This document shows, piece after piece, positions 1 to 5,373 of a stretch of 10,766 bases of DNA (its first letter is position 1; every line of letters begins with the position of its first letter). The position numbers were made by a program, and so were the translations under genes. This stretch comes from Verrucomicrobiota bacterium. GTDB lineage: Bacteria; Verrucomicrobiota; Verrucomicrobiia; Verrucomicrobiales; DEV007. The stretch covers positions 1 through 10,766 of the forward strand of contig JAADHD010000141.1 of the NCBI GenBank assembly GCA_013152075.1, in the 5' to 3' direction. The notes below the pieces were generated by a model. That model did no database searches, had not been told where the DNA came from, and saw nothing but the letters and a program-made list of their open reading frames with translations.

Positions 1-42
1 AATTATCTTCATGATTCTAATTATGACTGATTGATCTTTACT

Positions 43-68
43 GGCAATCGTCTTCTACCCCGATTGCC
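43..68. repeat. Inverted repeat upstream of the amt promoter
   Basis: Two perfect 8-base arms, GGCAATCG (43-50) and CGATTGCC (61-68), are separated by 10 bases. The right arm overlaps a shorter symmetric element, GATTG-CCG-CAATC (62-74). The centre lies about 125 bases before the transcription start predicted from the sigma-54 promoter, which is a usual distance for an enhancer-binding activator. No T-run follows, so a terminator for an unseen upstream gene is less likely but cannot be excluded. The symmetry is seen directly; the regulatory role is inferred. Confidence 0.45.
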
Positions 69-79
69 GCAATCCGAAC

Positions 80-103
80 AAATATCGCCTGAAATATCGC
101 CTG
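80..103. repeat. 12-bp perfect tandem direct repeat
   Basis: AAATATCGCCTG occurs twice back to back (80-91 and 92-103). It sits between the two inverted repeats in the amt control region, roughly 80-100 bases before the predicted transcription start. A spacing just over one helical turn would place two proteins on nearly the same face of the DNA, so it could be a pair of activator sites. It could also be a chance duplication. Confidence 0.5.
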
Positions 104-130
104 TAATCCCTTTCAGAATGCGAATTACAG
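101..130. repeat. Inverted repeat CTGTAAT-N16-ATTACAG
   Basis: Perfect 7-base arms lie at 101-107 and 124-130 with a 16-base spacer. The right arm ends 26 bases before the GG of the -24 element. The layout suits a dimeric regulator contacting a sigma-54 promoter. It does not match the classical enteric NtrC site, so the regulator is unknown. Confidence 0.4.
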
Positions 131-153
131 CCTTTTTCTGTTTTTTTCCAACT

Positions 154-171
154 TTGGCACGCCCCCTGCTA
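154..171 (+). promoter_or_regulatory. Sigma-54 (RpoN) -24/-12 promoter of amt
   Basis: The sequence TTGGCACG-CCCC-CTGCT matches the sigma-54 consensus TGGCACG-N4-TTGCT at all but one position. The invariant GG (156-157) and GC (168-169) are separated by exactly 10 bases, as required. A start of transcription is expected near 180-182, giving a leader of about 85 bases before the ATG at 266. Sigma-54 control is well established for nitrogen-assimilation genes such as amt, so the motif and the gene support each other. It also rules out the in-frame ATGs at 176 and 179 as starts, because they lie at or before the expected 5' end of the RNA. Confidence 0.85.
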
Positions 172-265
172 TTTCATGATGTTGAACATCACTGACTGCG
201 TCTGTAAACAAATTGCCTACGGGTCCTTGAATCAACTATCTCAAAAACACAAACCAAGAAAAACA

Positions 266-1645
266 ATGATTATCACTGCACGAACGTGGCTTTGGCTCAC
301 AATGGCGGCCCTCTTAATGATTTCGGTCGGAACAACAATCGCACAAGATGCTGCCGAGCCCGCCAAAGCTCCTGAAGCAGTTATTGCGACCGAAGCTCCG
401 GATGCTCCGGCTGAAGAGGCCGCTACCATCTCTGAGGAAATGTTCACTATCAACAACCTGTGGATTTGCATCGCCGCCGCATTGGTATTCATCATGCACT
501 TGGGTTTTGCCACGCTGGAAAGTGGACTGACTCAATCGAAAAATACGGTCAACATACTATTCAAGAATGTCTGGATCATTACCAGCGGCATCTTACTTTA
601 TGCTTTTTGGGGATTCAATTCGATGTATCCCGGTGATGGCGGCAACGGCATTTTCGCGATCGGTAGCTGGTTCGGAGGCGACCTCAACGATCCCAAGCTT
701 ACTACTTCAGAATACAATGAGGGCTACACCTGGTGGGGTGACTTCATCTTTCAGGCCATGTTCGCGGCAACCGCGGCGACCATCGTTTCCGGCGCTGTTG
801 CTGAACGGGTGAAACTAACCACCTTCATGATTTTCGCCGTGATCCTGGTTGGATTTTTCTATCCGATCAGCGGATACTGGAAATGGGGCGGCGGTTGGCT
901 CCACGTGAAAGGTTTTTACGACTTCGCTGGTTCTTCAGTGGTGCACGCCTTTGGCGGCTTTGCAGCCCTGGCCTGTGTATTGATCCTCGGACCCCGTAAG
1001 GGCAAATACACCAAAGACGGAATCAAGCCCATTATTGGTCACAGTATGCCGTTGGCCACCATCGGTGTATTTCTGCTCTGGCTCGGCTGGTTTGGGTTCA
1101 ACGGCGGCTCGGTGCTCAGCGCCGATCCGAAATTGGTTTCCTTCGTTTTCGTTACCACTTCACTCGGCGCTTGCGGCGGAGCGGTAGCCGCTATTTTTGC
1201 TTCCATGATCGTGCTGAAAAAACCTGACCTTTCGATGGCCCTCAACGGCATCCTTGCAGGCCTCGTCGGCATCACGGCTGGAGCGGACACTGTTTCCGAA
1301 GCCAGTTCTATCATCATCGGCGGAATTTCCGGAGTGCTGGTCTTCGCTGCCATCCTCATCATCGACAGACTCAAAATCGACGATCCAGTGGGCGCGATTT
1401 CCGTTCACGGTATCGGCGGCGTATGGGGAACGATTGCGGTGGGGATCTTCTCCTTCAATCCTGAACATACCCTGAAATGGCAGGTTATCGGCGCATTATC
1501 CATCAGCGCCTTTGCCTTTATCGCAGCAGGCGGAACCTTCTTCATTCTTAAAATGATCATGGGAGTCCGAGTTAGTGCTGAAGAGGAACATGAAGGACTC
1601 GACGTGGCCGAACACGGCTCACCGGCTTACCACATGCATGGGTAA
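266..1645 (+). CDS. amt: Ammonium transporter (Amt/MEP/Rh family)
   Basis: Trimeric inner-membrane channel that takes up ammonium/ammonia; 459 residues from the start chosen here. Residues 1-26 look like a signal peptide (hydrophobic core, then TIAQDA), followed by an Ala/Pro/Glu-rich stretch (about 27-58) before the first helix of the transporter core. Family landmarks are clear: a region ending GAVAERVKL (about 176-184), WKWGGGW (205-211), and DFAGSSVVHAFGG (219-231) with the Asp and the first pore histidine H227. The second pore histidine is H381 in DDPVGAISVHGIGGVWG. The cytoplasmic tail contains GLDVAEHG (444-451), typical of Amt tails that meet PII proteins. The reading frame is open back to 176, but those codons precede or coincide with the sigma-54 transcription start. 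The ATG at 266 has a weak purine-rich AAGAAAAA stretch before it and opens directly into the signal peptide. No glnK/glnB gene is present here. Confidence 0.96.
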   Translation: MIITARTWLWLTMAALLMISVGTTIAQDAAEPAKAPEAVIATEAPDAPAEEAATISEEMFTINNLWICIAAALVFIMHLGFATLESGLTQSKNTVNILFKNVWIITSGILLYAFWGFNSMYPGDGGNGIFAIGSWFGGDLNDPKLTTSEYNEGYTWWGDFIFQAMFAATAATIVSGAVAERVKLTTFMIFAVILVGFFYPISGYWKWGGGWLHVKGFYDFAGSSVVHAFGGFAALACVLILGPRKGKYTKDGIKPIIGHSMPLATIGVFLLWLGWFGFNGGSVLSADPKLVSFVFVTTSLGACGGAVAAIFASMIVLKKPDLSMALNGILAGLVGITAGADTVSEASSIIIGGISGVLVFAAILIIDRLKIDDPVGAISVHGIGGVWGTIAVGIFSFNPEHTLKWQVIGALSISAFAFIAAGGTFFILKMIMGVRVSAEEEHEGLDVAEHGSPAYHMHG

Positions 1646-1677
1646 AGCCAAAACTTAGACTTTGTTTAAATGGTTAG

Positions 1678-1719
1678 AAAACCTCCGTCCGGCGAAAGCC
1701 GTGCGGGGGTTTTTGTTTA
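1678..1719. terminator. Bidirectional Rho-independent terminator between amt and the minus-strand operon
   Basis: A long hairpin has outer arms AAAACCTCCGT (1678-1688) and GCGGGGGTTTT (1703-1713). The inner stem CGGC/GCCG (1690-1693 with 1698-1701) is closed by a GAAA tetraloop (1694-1697). There is one mismatch (1689/1702) plus G-T wobbles. On the plus strand it runs into TTTTTGTTT, ending amt 32 bases after its stop. On the minus strand the left arm reads as GGAGGTTTTC, so it may also end the operon arriving from the right, whose last gene stops at 1810. Confidence 0.9.
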
Positions 1720-1809
1720 GGGTCGCAGCAAAAATAAAATACCCCAAGCTACCTGCCTTTTTGATCTCCATCCGCGTTCAAATTCTCTCAATTAGCTCGC
1801 TGTGATAAT

Positions 1810-2136
1810 TCACGGCAGATAAAGCGCGCACCGAGACTTGATCAATTTCACCAAATCCGGATCCATATAGTCATAGTCGTCCGGAATCCCTAAAACTACG
1901 ACTCGCTTGCCTGCCAGGAATTCCCGAAACTTCCGGTTCATTCGGCCTCGATGGGCCTTCTCCATTACAAAAATCACATCGGCCCATTCGATCTGTTCCG
2001 GGCTAAGCGACCCCTCGGCATCATTATTCAAACCCGCCGAATCAGCCTCGACGGTCGGGTGATCCGCATAGACCTCTTCCCCCGTAGGACTGCGCAGCTT
2101 ATTCTGCGAACAAATAAAAAGCAGCCTCTTCTTCAT
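1810..2136 (-). CDS. Small low-molecular-weight protein tyrosine phosphatase-like protein
   Basis: 108 residues. The N-terminus KRLLFICSQNKLRSPT contains the C(X)5R phosphate-binding loop of low-molecular-weight tyrosine phosphatases: Cys9 as nucleophile, Arg15, then Ser16. A later acidic stretch, IPDDYDYMDPDL (84-95), should supply the general-acid Asp. At about 108 residues it is shorter than the usual 150-residue enzymes and fits the compact family annotated as 'predicted protein tyrosine phosphatase' (COG4551 type). Known members are cytoplasmic; the substrate is unknown. It is the last gene of the minus-strand block, 46 bases after the ROK kinase gene, and probably shares its transcript. 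No standard Shine-Dalgarno site is present, but the spacer before the ATG is a purine-rich heptad array. Confidence 0.85.
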   Translation of the reverse strand: MKKRLLFICSQNKLRSPTGEEVYADHPTVEADSAGLNNDAEGSLSPEQIEWADVIFVMEKAHRGRMNRKFREFLAGKRVVVLGIPDDYDYMDPDLVKLIKSRCALYLP

Positions 2137-2171
2137 TCCAAATTCTCAATTCTTAACTCTCAACTCTTCCG
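2137..2171 (-). repeat. Heptad tandem repeat forming the leader of the phosphatase gene
   Basis: Read on the minus strand, the 35 bases before the phosphatase ATG split into five 7-base units: CGGAAGA, GTTGAGA, GTTAAGA, ATTGAGA, ATTTGGA. The middle three agree with RTTRAGA. The units are purine-rich and several contain GAGA or AAGA, so they could offer several weak ribosome contacts. The periodicity is seen directly. The function, and whether the element recurs elsewhere in the genome, are unknown. Confidence 0.55.
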
Positions 2172-2182
2172 CGCAGCGGAAG
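2166..2182 (-). repeat. Hairpin abutting the stop codon of the ROK kinase gene
   Basis: CTTCCGC (2166-2172) and GCGGAAG (2176-2182) form a perfect 7-bp stem with a 3-base loop, beginning at the base after the kinase stop codon on the minus strand. No T-run follows in that direction, so it is not a standard terminator. It may be an RNA processing or stabilising element, or part of a dispersed repeat together with the adjoining heptads. Confidence 0.5.
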
Positions 2183-3139
2183 CTACCCTTCCACCGACTT
2201 CGCCGCCCAGGCTGCCGCTCCTTGAACTCCCGCATCATCACCAAGCTTGGCTTCCACAATACGATACCGCCCTCTGAACGGTGGCAGAACTTTTTCATCA
2301 ACCGATTTCTCCAGCGTCTTGAGAAACAACTCCGGCATCGCCTCGACCAGACCCCCGCCCAATACGATCACCTCCGGCGCAATCAACTGAACCACCGTCG
2401 CTACTCCGCTGCCCAATCTTTCCGCCGCTTGTTTGACAATTTTTTTGATGGTTTTATCCCCATTATCAATCGCCGCCGCAATCTTACCACTGGTGATCTT
2501 TGCCATGTCCGTGCCACAGGTTTCCAGAATATGCGGCGCCTGTCCTCGATACGCCGCCGCCGCTGATTCCGACGCAATTGCCAGACGACTGCACACTTCT
2601 TCAAGTGTCAAGCCCGCCTCGCTAAATGGGATATGACCGATCTCCATGCAGGTGATGTTCGCGCCCTCCAGCAGCCGCCCATGAATGACCGCGCCTCCCC
2701 CGATTCCGGTTCCGGGAAAAATCCCCACCGCACTGCGCGCACCCCGTGCGGCGCCAAATTTGTATTCGCCGAAAACTCCCGAATCTACATCGTTGCAAGC
2801 TACCACCGGACAATCGAATTCTTTTTCGAAAATTTTCCGAATCGGCACATTTTCCCATCCTAGATTGGGTGCCTGCAGTAATACGCCAGCCTCTGGATCA
2901 ACTGGTCCCGGACATCCGATTCCTATACCGCACAGATTGTCTGCCTCTACGCCTGCTTCCTCAAGCGCCTCACCAATACTCAAACTCATACGCTCAATCA
3001 CGCTGTCCAAACCCTTATGCCCCTCGGTTTTCCGTTTACTTGCTCCGAGCTCTTTGAAATCGGCATCGTAAATTTTCGCCAGCATTTTGGTCCCGCCAAG
3101 ATCCAATCCCGCCCAGTATTTTTTCTTTTTACCACTCAT
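2183..3139 (-). CDS. ROK-family sugar kinase (glucokinase-like) lacking the zinc motif
   Basis: 318 residues with the ASKHA/ROK fold. DLGGTK (13-18) is the N-terminal phosphate loop and GCPGPVDP (75-82) follows. ND at 116-117 carries the catalytic Asp (usual motif NDANAA; here NDVDSG). GTGIGGG (143-149) and VLGGG (259-263) form the nucleotide site. EIGH (166-169) supplies sugar-binding residues. The usual zinc loop CxCGxxGCxE after EIGH is missing: the protein passes directly to SEAGLTLEEVCSRLAI (173-188). The family phosphorylates glucose, N-acetylated amino sugars or fructose; the sugar here cannot be told from sequence. Start: the ATG at 3139 shares ATGA with the dxr stop codon and has AAGAG about 10 bases upstream. 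A longer frame opening at 3172 would lie inside dxr and add 11 residues of no family character. Confidence 0.9.
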   Translation of the reverse strand: MSGKKKKYWAGLDLGGTKMLAKIYDADFKELGASKRKTEGHKGLDSVIERMSLSIGEALEEAGVEADNLCGIGIGCPGPVDPEAGVLLQAPNLGWENVPIRKIFEKEFDCPVVACNDVDSGVFGEYKFGAARGARSAVGIFPGTGIGGGAVIHGRLLEGANITCMEIGHIPFSEAGLTLEEVCSRLAIASESAAAAYRGQAPHILETCGTDMAKITSGKIAAAIDNGDKTIKKIVKQAAERLGSGVATVVQLIAPEVIVLGGGLVEAMPELFLKTLEKSVDEKVLPPFRGRYRIVEAKLGDDAGVQGAAAWAAKSVEG

Positions 3140-4308
3140 GATAAAATGCTCTTTGCGTATTCCCGCGCCCACCGATCCGCTTCGAGTATTTCCTCAAGCG
3201 TTGGCTGCTTGATATTCTGAAGCGCCATCATCGTCTTCTCTACCGTTTCCCAAATTCTATTGAACCCCAATGCCTTATCCAAAAAAGCCGCCACGGCAAT
3301 TTCGTTAGCAGCATTCAACACCGCCGGCAGAGTCCCTCCTTCTTTCCCTGCCTGCATCGCCAAATTCAACGCGGGGAAATCTTCATAGCGCGGACGCTCA
3401 AATTCCAGTTTAGCCAATTCGGCAAAATCCAGTGGCTTTAAAGTATTCGCCACGCGCTCCGGCCAGGTCACCGCATACTGGATCGGAAAACACATGTCCG
3501 GCGTGCTAAGCTGAGCCAGTATCGAGCCATCAATGAACTCCACCATCGAATGCACAATGCTTTGCGGATGCACAATCACATCGACGCGATCCATCTCCAC
3601 ATCAAACAACCAACGCGCTTCGATCATCTCCAAGCCCTTATTGAACAGCGTCGCCGAATCAATCGTGATCTTCTGCCCCATCTCCCAAGTCGGATGTTTC
3701 AAGGCTTGCTCCACGGTCACATCACTCAGCTCACTCGCCGGCAATTCCCTAAACGGCCCTCCCGACGCAGTCAAAATCAGTCGCGAAACTTCACTCGCCT
3801 CCCGGTTCTCCAGGCATTGAAAAATCGCGTTGTGCTCGGAATCCACCGGCAACACCTTGACCCCCTTCTCACGCGCCGCTTTCATCACCACCTCGCCCGC
3901 CATCACCAGGATCTCCTTGCTGGCCACCGCAATGTCTTTACCTGCTTCAATGGCCGCCAGGGCTGGTCGGAGACCGGCCGTGCCGACAATGGCTATCAAT
4001 ACCATGTCTGCCTCTGGCAAGGTTGCCAGCTCAATCAGACCTTCTTCTCCGCAGCACACGGCCACGGAAGGGTCGGCCAGATTGGCGAATTCTTTACAAG
4101 CCGTTTCATCATACAAGCAGACGTGTTTGACCCCCGTCGCCTCCACCTGTTGTGCCAGTTTGTCCGCACTGCGATTGGCCGCCAGACCAACTAGATGCAT
4201 TCGGTCCGGCAAATCTTCGGCTACTTTCAGCGCGCTTACTCCTATGGAGCCTGTAGAGCCGAGGACAACAACGGCCTTTGATGCAGTTGATTCGTTTTTG
4301 CCGGACAT
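3136..4308 (-). CDS. dxr: 1-deoxy-D-xylulose 5-phosphate reductoisomerase
   Basis: Converts 1-deoxy-D-xylulose 5-phosphate to 2-C-methyl-D-erythritol 4-phosphate with NADPH and a divalent metal. This is the committed step of the MEP pathway to isoprenoids, in the cytoplasm. 390 residues, the normal length. VLGSTGSIG (15-23) is the NADPH-binding loop and AIVGTAGL (106-113) and ASKE (129-132) continue the cofactor domain. PVDSEHNAIFQ (154-164) holds the metal ligands D156 and E158. ASGGPF (181-186) lies in the substrate phosphate region. HPTWEMGQKITIDSATL (205-221) with NKGLEMIE (223-230) contributes N223, K224 and metal ligand E227. LNAANEIAVAAF is the C-terminal signature. Its ATG overlaps the cdsA stop by one base and its stop overlaps the kinase start by four, so the three genes are very likely translated from one message. 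The cdsA-dxr order is common in bacteria. Confidence 0.97.
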   Translation of the reverse strand: MSGKNESTASKAVVVLGSTGSIGVSALKVAEDLPDRMHLVGLAANRSADKLAQQVEATGVKHVCLYDETACKEFANLADPSVAVCCGEEGLIELATLPEADMVLIAIVGTAGLRPALAAIEAGKDIAVASKEILVMAGEVVMKAAREKGVKVLPVDSEHNAIFQCLENREASEVSRLILTASGGPFRELPASELSDVTVEQALKHPTWEMGQKITIDSATLFNKGLEMIEARWLFDVEMDRVDVIVHPQSIVHSMVEFIDGSILAQLSTPDMCFPIQYAVTWPERVANTLKPLDFAELAKLEFERPRYEDFPALNLAMQAGKEGGTLPAVLNAANEIAVAAFLDKALGFNRIWETVEKTMMALQNIKQPTLEEILEADRWAREYAKSILS

Positions 4309-5231
4309 TAATCGAGTATGATAAGATAAAAATACAACACCGGCGCAGTGAACAACAAGCTATCGATCAAATCGAGCACCCCTCCGATCCCCGGCATGAC
4401 CTGGCCGGAATCCTTGATCTCCAGCGTTCGCTTGAGAATGGATTCGGATAGGTCTCCGACAATTGCGGCCACAGCGATGGAAAAGGTGATGCCAAGCAAC
4501 CAGGCCGTCGATCCAAGGGCGGCCAATTGATCCGGGAACAGGTAGCGGCAGGCAAAACTTCCGATAAAGGCAAACAGCAAACCTCCAGCGAGTCCTTCCC
4601 AAGTCTTCCCCGGACTGATGTGCGGAATGCATTTGTGTTTCCCGATCAAGGACCCCACACAATACGCTCCGGTATCCGTCAATTTAGTAACGATGACAAG
4701 AAACAACACATACCAGGCTGAGACTGATACACCGTCTTCACTCAACAAGGGCAGGCACAGTATTTTTGCCACAAAGCCAAACAACAAAACGATGTAAATA
4801 AAACCAAATAAAGCCCGCATGATTTCATCCAGACTCTTCCTGCCCTCAAGCGCTGAGCCCAAGCGGGTGAGCATAAGCAATATGATCAGGGCAGCGATAG
4901 CCAGGCCGTCAGCGGCAGCCAATACCTCAGGGGAGGCCCCGTCCCGGTGACAAAACAAATAGCCAAGATAACAAATACTGACCGCCACGGTCTGGCAAAT
5001 ATAACGCCGTGATCCGGTCGCCCTTTTGAGCAATTGAAAATACTCGATTACGCCCAATAGGGAAACCGTCGCGATCAAACCGAAAAGCAAAAGGTGGCTA
5101 TCCAGCACAAAAGCCAGCACCACCACTGCCCACAAAACCACTGTGCTCAGCAAACGGGATCCGAAGGTTTGTAGGCGGCTCTTCCCGGAGGATGCGGCGG
5201 ACTTGGTATCAGCAGGTGGATCAGATGACAT
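4308..5231 (-). CDS. cdsA: Phosphatidate cytidylyltransferase (CDP-diglyceride synthase)
   Basis: Integral inner-membrane enzyme that makes CDP-diacylglycerol from phosphatidic acid and CTP, the precursor of all major phospholipids. 307 residues with a polar N-terminus (1-24), about eight hydrophobic segments, and a cytoplasmic loop with IGKHK then SPGKTWEG, a CdsA hallmark. The C-terminal signature is recognisable (LKRTLEIKDSG followed by MPGIGGVLDLIDSLLF), with KD, GG and both Asp of DxxD kept. The usual PGHGG reads PGIGG and the usual LDR reads LDL. I associate this form with PVC-group enzymes and see no sign of loss of function. The ATG at 5231 lacks a clear Shine-Dalgarno site. dxr follows with a one-base overlap. 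uppS, often found just upstream of cdsA, is replaced here by a dynamin-like GTPase gene. Confidence 0.95.
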   Translation of the reverse strand: MSSDPPADTKSAASSGKSRLQTFGSRLLSTVVLWAVVVLAFVLDSHLLLFGLIATVSLLGVIEYFQLLKRATGSRRYICQTVAVSICYLGYLFCHRDGASPEVLAAADGLAIAALIILLMLTRLGSALEGRKSLDEIMRALFGFIYIVLLFGFVAKILCLPLLSEDGVSVSAWYVLFLVIVTKLTDTGAYCVGSLIGKHKCIPHISPGKTWEGLAGGLLFAFIGSFACRYLFPDQLAALGSTAWLLGITFSIAVAAIVGDLSESILKRTLEIKDSGQVMPGIGGVLDLIDSLLFTAPVLYFYLIILD

Positions 5232-5246
5232 CGGAAGAATTACAAA

Positions 5247-5363
5247 ATGAGAATGGCCGGATCCGTATTTTTAAACAATCGCTTTACCTGGTCTATTTTT
5301 ATTATGGCTTTGATGCCACAGGCGCAGTCAGGGGAAAGCTATCTGATCCTGTTCTGGAACTAA
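5247..5363 (+). CDS. Possible 38-residue membrane or secreted peptide (doubtful)
   Basis: The 142-bp gap between the GTPase and cdsA genes holds a short plus-strand frame. It has GGAAG nine bases before its ATG and a TAA at 5361. The product has Arg at 2 and 13, then a hydrophobic run (about 14-23: FTWSIFIMAL), then MPQAQSGES, which resembles a signal peptide, and ends seven residues after SGES. It would diverge from cdsA with only 15 bases between the two starts and converge on the GTPase gene 10 bases before the latter's stop, leaving no room for its own promoter outside cdsA. It may be a chance frame, the remnant of a secreted-protein gene, or a real small protein. Confidence 0.2.
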   Translation: MRMAGSVFLNNRFTWSIFIMALMPQAQSGESYLILFWN

Positions 5364-5373
5364 AGAAAATTTG

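Noticed and set aside
176..265. N-terminal extension of amt starting at the ATGs at 176/179
   Set aside because: These codons lie at or before the start of transcription predicted from the sigma-54 promoter and have no ribosome site; the family-like protein with its signal peptide begins at 266.
3140..3172. Longer start for the ROK kinase at 3172
   Set aside because: It would extend into dxr and add 11 residues outside the family pattern; the ATG at 3139 couples to the dxr stop through ATGA and has an AAGAG site.
3550..4321. Long plus-strand frames (up to 214 codons) opposite dxr
   Set aside because: They lie wholly antisense to an intact, strongly conserved gene, and their products have the composition of a shadow frame (rich in His, Arg, Ser) with no recognisable domain.
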